A DNA stretch of 64,000 bases from JAZKFT01 sp965246935 (GTDB taxonomy: Bacteria > Bacteroidota > Bacteroidia > Chitinophagales > Chitinophagaceae), in the NCBI GenBank assembly GCA_965246935.1, contig CBDFGC010000004.1, positions 248,001-312,000 of the forward strand. The letters are read 5' to 3'. Every line of letters begins with the position of its first letter. Positions within the stretch are counted from its first letter, which is position 1. The translations under genes were made by a program, and so were the position numbers. The notes beneath the pieces were generated by a model. The model had not been told where the DNA came from, did no database searches, and worked only from the letters and a program-made list of their open reading frames with translations. Positions 7,930-15,934 of this stretch are shown here, in pieces.

Positions 7930-8478
7930 ATGCGTAGTAAATGGATACTGATTTTTTTAGCTGCTGCCGTAGTTACCGGCTGCGAGTTTAAATGCTCCGT
8001 AGGTGGCGATGGTAAAACCCAAAGCAAAGAAATTTCCGGTAGCGAAAGCAATGGCCCGTTAAAAGGCGCCATCATTAAAAATGATATTGTGCTGGATGCA
8101 AAAGATGTAAAAGTAAAACAAGCCTACCTGGTGAATGAAGTCCGTACGCCTTTGGATAAAAATGAAATAAAGCTTGGAGAAAAGATACGGTGTGTAATTG
8201 TATTGGATAGCGGCTGGACCAAGTACAACGGTATTTCCTTTATTGGCACTTCAGAAAAAATACTGACGGACAATGGTAAGGTGCTCCTGGATGAACCCGA
8301 CCTGTTTAAAGATTATACCGAAAGCGGTGTTTCGGCTACAGATGCGGAGGTGGTTAGTATTAATGCCAACATTACAGAGAAAGCAACCGGTGTGGATACT
8401 TATAAAGTGCAGTTCAGGATATGGGATAAAAAGGGCAGCGGCGAAGTAACCGGCAGCTTTAAGTTTAAGGTAAATTAG
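7930..8478 (+). CDS. lipoprotein of unknown function
   Basis: From the ATG at 7930 the product is 182 residues with a lipoprotein signal: MRSKWILIFLAAAVVTGCEF, the lipobox cysteine being residue 18. The frame is open upstream to 7861, but those residues would hide the signal peptide. The mature part is rich in beta-type alternation and contains two similar halves (around LGEKIRCVIVLDSGW and TGVDTYKVQFRIWDKKGSG), suggesting an immunoglobulin-like or beta-sandwich fold. No family recognised. It converges with the ABC permease gene. Confidence 0.75.
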   Translation: MRSKWILIFLAAAVVTGCEFKCSVGGDGKTQSKEISGSESNGPLKGAIIKNDIVLDAKDVKVKQAYLVNEVRTPLDKNEIKLGEKIRCVIVLDSGWTKYNGISFIGTSEKILTDNGKVLLDEPDLFKDYTESGVSATDAEVVSINANITEKATGVDTYKVQFRIWDKKGSGEVTGSFKFKVN

Positions 8479-8568
8479 AGGGTAAAAGGCAGTTAACAGG
8501 CAGTCCGTTGTAGCTAATCGCCGATTTAATGTGAACGAATGTGTTTTCATGGTTCTCATTCACGATGA

Positions 8569-9747
8569 TTATCCTTTTACATACTTTCTAATAGTAGTAA
8601 AATACACTGCCCAAACCATTGCCAGCACAGCAATAGCGGCGCCTATCGTATACATACTGATCAGCGGACTTACAAACATATTTTGCTTTTTCAGAAACAG
8701 GCAGGCGCCGTATTGCAGTCCGGCTATTATGCCCAGGCATACCAGCATAATTAATACGTTCACCGGGAAAAACTGCCGTATTAAGAACCGGCCCAACTGG
8801 CTGGGTGAAGCGCCTAATGTTATCAATAATTCGATTTCTGTTTTGGTACTGGCAATGGTAAGTTGTATAAACAGGGAAAATACCAGCAGCGCAAACAGTA
8901 GCATAATTACGCCAAAGCCGCTCACCACACTTACCACAATGTCCACTGCCTTACGCACTTTTCCAAAGCGGGTTTTATCTGTATTGGTATTAATTTTATT
9001 TTTCTCCAGGTAGCTGGTCAGGTGGGTATCGGAAGGGTCAGCCGTTTTAATGATCAGGCGGGTAACCTTGGGTGCTTCCTTATAGCCAAACCGTGCATTG
9101 GCCATCTCCATAAAATTTTGTGGTATCAGAATGCTGTTGATGCGGTCGGTAAGGCCCACTACATGCCCGATAAATTCGCCCCGCTGGCCATTGCCTTCAA
9201 TCATCACTTTTATAGGTATCATTTTTATTACATCCGTACTTAGCAACGGCAAATCTTCCCGGGTACTGGCCATGCCGGTGTTGTACATATCAATAAAAAA
9301 TGATGGAATAATAATGGGCAAATCCTGCTGGCCTGCCTGCCATTTCCAGGCGGAATCTTTCACATCAATAAATCCGTCCGGCACCGATTCAAAATACAGG
9401 TCACTGGTAAACGGAAGCATATCGCTATAGCTGGCAACCTTTATAGAGAATTTGGCCGCCGTAAGCAGGCCTATAGCTTTCGCAAAAGGTTGTTTTTTTA
9501 CATCCTCAATTTCAGCCGGTGTAAAACCATTGGTGGCTTTACCCTGGCTGGTAACGGCTTTATTGATTACTAAAAAGTCGGCTGTTTCGTTTTCGTTGTA
9601 TTTGCCATAAAGTAAGTCATTAAAATTAGCCTGGGTTTGTACGGCCAGCAATATCAGCAATAGGGCTACACCCAGGCCTACCGTGGCCATAATGAAACGA
9701 AAACGCCCTACACCGGCTTTTATTATTTTTCTTAATAATTGGTTCAT
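8569..9747 (-). CDS. ABC transporter permease (FtsX/MacB-type)
   Basis: The protein begins MNQLLRKIIKAGVGRFRF, with a first membrane segment at about residues 20-40 (IMATVGLGVALLLILLAVQT), a periplasmic domain of about 220 residues, and three C-terminal membrane segments, the layout of FtsX/MacB permeases. It should act with the ATPase encoded just upstream, either in lipoprotein or peptide export or as a mechanotransmission pump. The ATG at 9747 is preferred: the five residues ahead of it in the open frame are encoded by a GTCAATC/GTGAATC heptamer array. A spacer of about 150 bp, filled almost wholly with such arrays, separates it from the ATPase gene. Confidence 0.85.
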   Translation of the reverse strand: MNQLLRKIIKAGVGRFRFIMATVGLGVALLLILLAVQTQANFNDLLYGKYNENETADFLVINKAVTSQGKATNGFTPAEIEDVKKQPFAKAIGLLTAAKFSIKVASYSDMLPFTSDLYFESVPDGFIDVKDSAWKWQAGQQDLPIIIPSFFIDMYNTGMASTREDLPLLSTDVIKMIPIKVMIEGNGQRGEFIGHVVGLTDRINSILIPQNFMEMANARFGYKEAPKVTRLIIKTADPSDTHLTSYLEKNKINTNTDKTRFGKVRKAVDIVVSVVSGFGVIMLLFALLVFSLFIQLTIASTKTEIELLITLGASPSQLGRFLIRQFFPVNVLIMLVCLGIIAGLQYGACLFLKKQNMFVSPLISMYTIGAAIAVLAMVWAVYFTTIRKYVKG

Positions 9748-9800
9748 TTCGTGAATCGTCAATCGTCAATCGTGAATGGTCAATGGTGAATCGTGAATAG
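9748..9800. repeat. heptamer array abutting the ABC permease start
   Basis: At least seven consecutive units (GTGAATC, GTCAATC, GTCAATC, GTGAATG, GTCAATG, GTGAATC, GTGAATA) run at exact 7-bp spacing from the permease start codon into the spacer. This is the same family as at the folP stop. Confidence 0.8.
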
Positions 9801-9841
9801 GTTCAAAATAGTTGAACCTACTTGTGTTTTTCTGTATTCCT

Positions 9842-9897
9842 GTCTTCCGAACTTTCTGTTTTTATCTTACGGACTTCCGGTCTTTCCGTCTTCCGGA
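9842..9897. repeat. 8-bp-period array abutting the ABC ATPase stop
   Basis: Degenerate octamers (TCTTCCGA, ACTTTCTG, ACTTCCGG, TCTTTCCG, TCTTCCGG) fill the spacer up to the ATPase stop codon. They match the array in front of folP. Confidence 0.65.
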
Positions 9898-10545
9898 CTA
9901 TAAAAGCAATCTTCTTGTATACGCAAAGTTTTCGTCTTCATCCAGGTCGGTCAAAATGAAGCCGGCGCTGCGTTTGGTACATTCTTCCGCAATTAATGCA
10001 GCGGCTTTTTGGGTGTTGGCACGGTCCAGGTGGCTGAAGGGTTCATCCATCACCAGCCAGTCGAAAGGCTGCATCAGGCTGCGGATGATAGCAATGCGTT
10101 GTTGCTCGCCATAACTACAGGTGTAAGCTGTTTGCTTTAATATGTGCTGTACTCCCAGCCGCTCTGCCATCTCATCAATCATAGTAGTATCGTACATCGG
10201 TTTGTACATAATTCTTTTTAATTCAATATTTTCCCTGGCGGTCAGGTTGGCAAACAGGCGCATATCCTGAAAAATAACACTTACTTTTTGCTGTCGGTAT
10301 TCGCTCAGTTTTGCAGGAGGCAGGCTCTGTAAATCATGGCCGTCGTATTGCACGGTACCACTATAATCGTGGCGCAGCTTATACAAGGTGTGCACCAGCG
10401 TGGTTTTACCGGTGCCACTTGGCGCTTTTATCTTTACCCACTCCCCTTTTGAAAAAGTGACGCTGCTGTTCCAGATGTCGGAAGTTCGCTGTTGTATTTT
10501 ATCCCGCAAGGGAATGGGTATTACCTGGTTAAGCTGTATATTCAT
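9898..10545 (-). CDS. ABC transporter ATP-binding protein
   Basis: The 215-residue ATPase has Walker A as APSGTGKTT (residues 41-49), the signature CSYGEQQRIAIIRSL near 144-158 (SYGEQQ in place of LSGGQQ), Walker B as WLVMDEPFSHLD near 163-174, and a Q-loop around VIFQDMRLF. It resembles the LolD/MacB/FtsE group and should drive the permease encoded downstream. Its substrate cannot be read from sequence. The gene precedes the permease in the direction of transcription, but the spacer is occupied by two kinds of short tandem array. A further 8-bp-like array (GCAAATG, GCAAATC) lies just before its start, about 10552-10590. Confidence 0.9.
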   Translation of the reverse strand: MNIQLNQVIPIPLRDKIQQRTSDIWNSSVTFSKGEWVKIKAPSGTGKTTLVHTLYKLRHDYSGTVQYDGHDLQSLPPAKLSEYRQQKVSVIFQDMRLFANLTARENIELKRIMYKPMYDTTMIDEMAERLGVQHILKQTAYTCSYGEQQRIAIIRSLMQPFDWLVMDEPFSHLDRANTQKAAALIAEECTKRSAGFILTDLDEDENFAYTRRLLL

Positions 10546-10729
10546 AAGGAGAAATGTGCAAATGTGATAATTAGCAAATCAGCAAATGAAAAACCGTGCT
10601 ATTTAAAATGAAGGGAAATAGTTTAACGCGAAGAAAGCAGCCAATAAATACAAATTATTAATGGGTAAAGAAATACAATCTGTATTCATCCCATTCATCC
10701 CAAAAATCCCATTTCAAGACAACTATCCC

Positions 10730-10768
10730 TGTAAAAGAAAGCGTTTCCGGCGAAACCGGAAACGCTTG
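10730..10768 (-). terminator. intrinsic terminator of the DUF4836 gene
   Basis: A perfect 12-bp stem (AAGCGTTTCCGG with its complement) closes a 5-nt loop at 10739-10767. On the minus strand it is followed by TTTCTTTTAC. It lies about 40 bp beyond the stop of the leftward DUF4836 gene. Confidence 0.8.
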
Positions 10769-10803
10769 TCAGCATTTTATATACATATTACTGAAGTACG
10801 ATG

Positions 10804-12561
10804 TTACTTCACTGAATCAGCTGAAATCACAGGTGGTGTAAGTGTGGCAGAACTATCAGGCATACTATTCCATTCCTTCATACGGGTTGCTTTTTCGGCT
10901 TCTTCCTGTTGATAGGCATATATGGCAAAATGTACAATCTGGGCCAGGCTGTTCTTTTTCTCATCCACAAAATTAACTTCTGCTTTACCAGTCAGCACTT
11001 TACCATCAAAGTTATCCATCGTATAATACACATTCTTGAAGGTAGCTTTTGCTTTATCCATAACCGCTTTACCACTGGCATCCGAACCAGTGAACATGCC
11101 ACTGCCAAAACCATTTAGTATTTTTTCGATATCAATGAAAGCAGAGATCGCTTTGCCTTTTATCTTACCGGAAGCATCAGACGGAAGACCAATTTTCTGG
11201 CTTTTAGCCAGGTAGGCGCTATGGGTAGCGGCATCCGAAGCAAATACCAGCACATCGTTAGCTATGCTGATAACGAAAGGTGTATTTTCAGGCTGACCAT
11301 TACTGGCTATGCTGATATTGTTACCGTTGCGGATGATGAGCCCCTGTTGTTGTGCCAGGTTTAATATCTTATCAAATGCAGCTTTATCGCCTATTCTGGC
11401 GGCAAAAATCATTTTGGCAGTAGGCATAGAGAAGCTACTGCTGTTTGCATCTTTCCCTGCATCACCATTCCGCAGGGAAAAATCGCTCACTACTACAGCA
11501 AAATTGCCTTTAAAAGCTTTTGTTACATCATCCATGGTAAGCCCCACCTGCCGTAGCTTGTCATTTGCCGGCCCATCAAAGCCAAGTTCTGTGGCAAAGC
11601 CGGAAAACAGTTCGGGTTTAAAGCTAAATGCTATTACACCATCTACATTATTCGATGGATAATTACTAACCAAATCCATATCTGTTTCAGGGCCGGCATA
11701 TTTTTTTAAAATAGAAGCCAGTTTATCACCAAGATAGCCATTGGACTCTACTGTCACTTTACCATCTTCAAAATTTAAAATAGTGGTACTATAGCCCTGC
11801 AATAAATCTTTTACTTTAGGCATCATCGCAATCATCGGAAAGCTTTTACTCAGGTTGCCGGTTTGGCTGTACATTACCACATCACCGCTTTTGCCTTGTA
11901 AATCGGTAAATCCCTCTGCTTCCAGAATGCTGGTTGCTTTATCCAGCTTAAAGTAAGTTTTCAGTTTTTCAGCAGGCGAGTTGCCGGCTGTGGTTGCACT
12001 TGGTGGTTTTGTCATATTACCTGAGCTGTCGGGCATGTAATCATCATACGACGGGCGGTTTTGTTCTGCCGTAGCAAATATCACCGCATCTTTTGTCCAG
12101 CCGATTGCCATTTCATCATTGCCGGTATACGAAAATCCTTCCCCAGTTTTTACATCTTTTGTCTTGGGTTGATTCTTTAAAAAAGTTTCAAACTTGGCAG
12201 CATCGCTAAGGCTGGCTACCACTTCTACGCCAGGGCTACCGCCATTCATCATATTGCCTATGTTCACAGCTATGTACACCCGGTTGCTCCAGTCGATCCC
12301 TGATTCTTTAAATTGCTTGTACATATCCATTGCATGGGTCATCTCTTTCGTATTGCCATCATTTTTAAAGGTGGCCATCATATTCTCTACACTCAGAGAA
12401 TCTTTGTCCAGTTTTTGGACGATACTTTTTACATCCACGCCAACTACATAATTGGCTTCTTTAGGAATATACTTGGTGTAGCTGGAAGATTTTTTGCTAC
12501 ACGAAAACAGCAACAGCATACATGCTATTGCCACCAGGCCTGAAAGGCGTTTGGGAGTCAT
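10804..12561 (-). CDS. DUF4836 family lipoprotein
   Basis: From the start at 12561 the protein begins MTPKRLSGLVAIACMLLLFS followed by Cys21, a lipoprotein signal, then KYIPKEANYVVGVDVKSIVQ, typical of DUF4836 in Chitinophagaceae. The mature protein of about 560 residues has repeated modules in which a conserved strand such as FAVVVSDFSL or VYYTMDNFDG alternates with helices, ending in a helical tail. The family is surface- or periplasm-anchored and without assigned function. Frame positions up to 12612 would place 17 residues ahead of the signal peptide and are rejected. It is followed by a strong hairpin terminator. Confidence 0.85.
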   Translation of the reverse strand: MTPKRLSGLVAIACMLLLFSCSKKSSSYTKYIPKEANYVVGVDVKSIVQKLDKDSLSVENMMATFKNDGNTKEMTHAMDMYKQFKESGIDWSNRVYIAVNIGNMMNGGSPGVEVVASLSDAAKFETFLKNQPKTKDVKTGEGFSYTGNDEMAIGWTKDAVIFATAEQNRPSYDDYMPDSSGNMTKPPSATTAGNSPAEKLKTYFKLDKATSILEAEGFTDLQGKSGDVVMYSQTGNLSKSFPMIAMMPKVKDLLQGYSTTILNFEDGKVTVESNGYLGDKLASILKKYAGPETDMDLVSNYPSNNVDGVIAFSFKPELFSGFATELGFDGPANDKLRQVGLTMDDVTKAFKGNFAVVVSDFSLRNGDAGKDANSSSFSMPTAKMIFAARIGDKAAFDKILNLAQQQGLIIRNGNNISIASNGQPENTPFVISIANDVLVFASDAATHSAYLAKSQKIGLPSDASGKIKGKAISAFIDIEKILNGFGSGMFTGSDASGKAVMDKAKATFKNVYYTMDNFDGKVLTGKAEVNFVDEKKNSLAQIVHFAIYAYQQEEAEKATRMKEWNSMPDSSATLTPPVISADSVK

Positions 12562-12706
12562 GGTTGAAATTTTTAAGTTTGTAAAGGTGCAGGTAAAAAT
12601 AAAGGCATGCAATACCGCTTACCACTTAATATTTGCCACAAGGCTAAGTAACCTGCAAAAAAAAGAAAAATTTTTACGTACAAACGTTCGTAAGTGGCTG
12701 GCTTAA

Positions 12707-12738
12707 GGCCTCCCGTTGGGAAATTTAGGGGGCTTGTT
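12707..12738. repeat. palindromic repeat unit supplying the GH3-fusion stop codon
   Basis: The unit (AAGGCCTCCC-GTTGGGAAATTTAG-GGGGCTTG) matches the units at 861 and 4933 in the same orientation, somewhat decayed. The GH3 fusion ends inside it: its last residues QAP and the TAA stop are repeat sequence. Confidence 0.6.
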
Positions 12739-15697
12739 TGGGAAGGCCGAGGCTTTTATACACGGCCTCCTGTATATTGCTTCGCACATTCATTCGGGAA
12801 AGTTTCAGGTTGTCACCGCCGTCGGGCGTTACCCGGTTGCTTAAAAAAATGAATAGCAAATTATATTTGGGATCGGCCCATACGCAGGTACCTGTATAGC
12901 CGGTATGGCCAAAGGTGAGCGGGCTTGCAGATGGACAAGGATAAGCAGCTACCGGTTTCAATATATCATTATTTTTCTCCGGCTTATCATAGCCCATACC
13001 CCGCCGGCTAATGGGTGTATGATAGCTGGTGAACCAGTCGATTGTTTCCCGCTTTAAATAACGCTTGCCGCCAAATGTGCCCCCATTTAGCAGCATCTGA
13101 TACAAAATGGCTAAATCGTAGCCATTGCTGAAAAGCCCGGCGTGTCCGGCTACATTTCCAAACATAGCAGCACCGGGGTCGTGCACATAACCGTGCAATT
13201 GCTGCCGGCGAAACTGTTTTTCCGTTTCTGTAGGTGCTACCTGGCTGTTGGCAAAATGCTCAAAAGGTTTAAAGCCGGTAGTACGCATCCCCAGTGGCTG
13301 ATAGAAAGTTTCTTTTACATATACTTCCAATGGCTTACCGGTAATGGCTGCTACAATATCGCCCATTAAAATAAAATCGTTATCGCTGTACACATATTTT
13401 AGTTCGTTGGTAACGACTGCACTGGTAGCGATGCGGCTATTCAACGTATCAATCCAATCGGCCCGCATATATAAGCTGTCAGCTACCGGAATAGTGTAAG
13501 CCGCAACCGGTATTTCGGAAAAGACTTTGTCATCCGGCCTGCCGTCTTTACCAGTTACTTCCCGGTAGAATGGGATGAAAGAAACCATGCCTGCCTGATG
13601 CAACAGCAAATTTTCTACGGTTAGTGCTTCCTTATTCGTTCCTTTCAGCCAGGGCAAATATTCACTAATGCTTTTTTTTAAATTCAGCTTTCCTTCTTCC
13701 CATAGTTTCATTACACAAACATTGGTAGCCGATATTTTGGTAACGGAAGCCAGGTCGTAAATGGTGCTGGTGGTAACGGGCAATAGGCTATCATAGGTCT
13801 GGTAGCCGTACGCTTTCTGAAAGGCCAGTTTCCCATCCTGCAAAACGGTAACAACGCAGCCCGGTGTGGCATGTTGGGCAATCGCATCGTTGGCCAGGGA
13901 ATCAATCTGTACCGTCATTTTAGCCAGATTCAATTTTGCCTTTGCGGGATCAATAACTGGTAATTCGTTGCGCAAAACAACGCCGCTGCCATATTTAAAT
14001 TCCTCGCAAACCGTTACGGGCAGCGTTCCCCTGGCGGTAAATTTTCCCATCAGCCAATCGGCAGCGGCAGCATTAAAAACGGAATCATCTTCATACGCCA
14101 ACACCAGGTTTTTACTATTACAGAAATTTTTTGCAGCATAAGGGTTGCCAAACAGGAGGAGTAATGTTTTGGAATATTTTGCCTGCAGGTTTTTAATGAG
14201 CCGGATATCATTATCGCTGACACCAAAATTGTTAGCAGGGCTACGGGCAATGCCATGCAACCCAATAATGATGGTTGTTGAATCACTTAATGGCGGAGTA
14301 GCAGTCCAACCGGCTTCCGGTCCTAAAACTACAGCTCCGGCAGTAGCCTGTAAACGGTTAGCCAGAACTGTGGGCGAATTGGTACCGAGTTCGTAATAAA
14401 CGATGTTTGAGAAGGCAGGCTTTCTTTTCTGTTTTTTACTTTTTTCTTGTTGCGGTGCATTTTTAAAAATAGGTAATGGCAACATGTTGTTGTCCATCTT
14501 TAAAACCGTTAATGCATTTTCGGCTACCTGCCTTCTTAGCAAAGGGATTTCCCGGTTCAGGTCGGCCGTAATTCCGGCATCATTAATTGTTCCTGTTTTG
14601 CCTGCTACATATTGGTATTTTGCCAGCAGCACCCGGCGACATTTTTCATACACATTTTCCCAGGTAAGGCGGCCATCGGCAATGGCTGCTTTTATTTTTT
14701 GAATACTGATAGGTACACTGCCCGGCAGGCACAGCATATCGTTGCCGGCAATAATGCTTTGCACACTGGCTTCACCATCGGGGTAGTATTTTTTTACGCC
14801 CTGCATTTCCAATGCATCGGTAAAAGTGAGGCCCTGGTAACCCAGCCGGTTACGCATCAGGCCGGTAATATTCTGGTACGAAATGCTGGTAGGCTTATTA
14901 GGCGTAGAATCGATTGCCGGAATGGAAAGATGTGCCACCATTACACTACCGATCCCTTTGCTGAAAATTTCCCGGAACGGGTACAACTCCAGGGAATCCA
15001 GTTGCGCCATCGTTTTATTAATCACCGGCAAATCAAAATGGCTATCCACCGATACATCGCCATGGCCGGGGAAATGTTTGGCACAGGCCATAATACCCTC
15101 CTGCTGCATTCCCTGCATAATGCGGCTACCCATTAAAGCAACCTTGTATTTATCCTCCCCAAAACTGCGCAGGCCAATTACCGGGTTATTAGGGTTGTTA
15201 TTAATGTCCACCACCGGCGCATAGTTTACATGGATGCCTATCCGTTTGCACTGGCGACCAATGGCCCTGCCTATTTGATACACGGTTTCGGCATCACTCA
15301 TAGCCCCTAATGTTAGCTGAAACGGAAAATTCTGTACCCCACCGAACCGCATACCCAGCCCCCATTCACCATCTACACAAACCATCACGGGTGTTTTAGC
15401 TAATTTCTGTATGCGATTAATCAACGCTGCCTGTTGTATGGGCGTTCCCTGGAACAGGCATACGGCTCCTACGTTGTATTGGGTAATCAGCGAATCAACC
15501 TGTGCATCAAAAAAAAATGCCTGCCCGTCTTTCAGTGTGCTGGTGCGGATAACCATGAGTTGTGCAATACGCTGGTCATCAGTTAAAGAATTGAAAACGC
15601 TGTCGGCCCAGCGGTGGGCTGCAGCCGTATCGCTTTGGGCGTAGGAAAGTGAAAAGTGAAAAGTAAAAAGTAAAAAAGCGGCAATCCGAACCATCAT
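12725..15697 (-). CDS. glycoside hydrolase family 3 / serine beta-lactamase-like fusion
   Basis: This 990-residue secreted protein joins a GH3 beta-N-acetylhexosaminidase (NagZ-like) to a class C beta-lactamase-type domain, a combination known in Bacteroidota and presumably used on peptidoglycan or muropeptides. The GH3 part (about 35-370) has KHFPGHGDVSVDSH (207-220), giving the Asp218/His220 dyad, and TFTDALEM with nucleophile Asp294. A C-terminal GH3-like domain follows (about 390-570). The serine hydrolase part has S651-V-T-K654, YSDN at 770-773 and HTGYTG near the C-terminus. The signal peptide is MMVRIAAFLLFTFHFSLSYA, and its hydrophobic core is encoded by four 7-bp units of the ACTTTTT/ACTTTTC type. 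The stop lies within a palindromic repeat. Confidence 0.93.
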   Translation of the reverse strand: MMVRIAAFLLFTFHFSLSYAQSDTAAAHRWADSVFNSLTDDQRIAQLMVIRTSTLKDGQAFFFDAQVDSLITQYNVGAVCLFQGTPIQQAALINRIQKLAKTPVMVCVDGEWGLGMRFGGVQNFPFQLTLGAMSDAETVYQIGRAIGRQCKRIGIHVNYAPVVDINNNPNNPVIGLRSFGEDKYKVALMGSRIMQGMQQEGIMACAKHFPGHGDVSVDSHFDLPVINKTMAQLDSLELYPFREIFSKGIGSVMVAHLSIPAIDSTPNKPTSISYQNITGLMRNRLGYQGLTFTDALEMQGVKKYYPDGEASVQSIIAGNDMLCLPGSVPISIQKIKAAIADGRLTWENVYEKCRRVLLAKYQYVAGKTGTINDAGITADLNREIPLLRRQVAENALTVLKMDNNMLPLPIFKNAPQQEKSKKQKRKPAFSNIVYYELGTNSPTVLANRLQATAGAVVLGPEAGWTATPPLSDSTTIIIGLHGIARSPANNFGVSDNDIRLIKNLQAKYSKTLLLLFGNPYAAKNFCNSKNLVLAYEDDSVFNAAAADWLMGKFTARGTLPVTVCEEFKYGSGVVLRNELPVIDPAKAKLNLAKMTVQIDSLANDAIAQHATPGCVVTVLQDGKLAFQKAYGYQTYDSLLPVTTSTIYDLASVTKISATNVCVMKLWEEGKLNLKKSISEYLPWLKGTNKEALTVENLLLHQAGMVSFIPFYREVTGKDGRPDDKVFSEIPVAAYTIPVADSLYMRADWIDTLNSRIATSAVVTNELKYVYSDNDFILMGDIVAAITGKPLEVYVKETFYQPLGMRTTGFKPFEHFANSQVAPTETEKQFRRQQLHGYVHDPGAAMFGNVAGHAGLFSNGYDLAILYQMLLNGGTFGGKRYLKRETIDWFTSYHTPISRRGMGYDKPEKNNDILKPVAAYPCPSASPLTFGHTGYTGTCVWADPKYNLLFIFLSNRVTPDGGDNLKLSRMNVRSNIQEAVYKSLGLPKQAP
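15649..15680. repeat. heptamer array encoding the GH3-fusion signal peptide core
   Basis: On the minus strand ACTTTTT, ACTTTTC, ACTTTTC, ACTTTCC follow each other at 7-bp spacing and translate to FLLFTFHFSLS. A second array of the same ACTTTTT family lies on the plus strand at 15868-15901, just before mutL. Confidence 0.75.
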
Positions 15698-15867
15698 GAA
15701 AAAAACTTTAATGGTAAAAGTAAAGAATTAGAGGGCAGTAAGCAGAAGGCATTGTATTAGTAGTATTTGGTAAAAACTTTTTAAATTTAAAATGGAAAAA
15801 CAACAACATTAGTTGATCTGCCAGCTTTTATTTTCTTTGTATAACCTGCTACATGCATAATTAACAA

Positions 15868-15901
15868 GCACTTTTTTTACTTTTTACTTTTACCTTTTTA
15901 C
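15868..15901. repeat. ACTTTTT-type array before mutL
   Basis: Units of ACTTTTT / ACTTTTA type are packed immediately before the mutL coding region. Together with the array in the GH3 signal peptide they form an inverted pair about 200 bp apart across the divergent GH3-mutL promoter region. Confidence 0.6.
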
Positions 15902-15934
15902 TTGATCGTATTTTTGTATTCAGGAGAAAATGAA

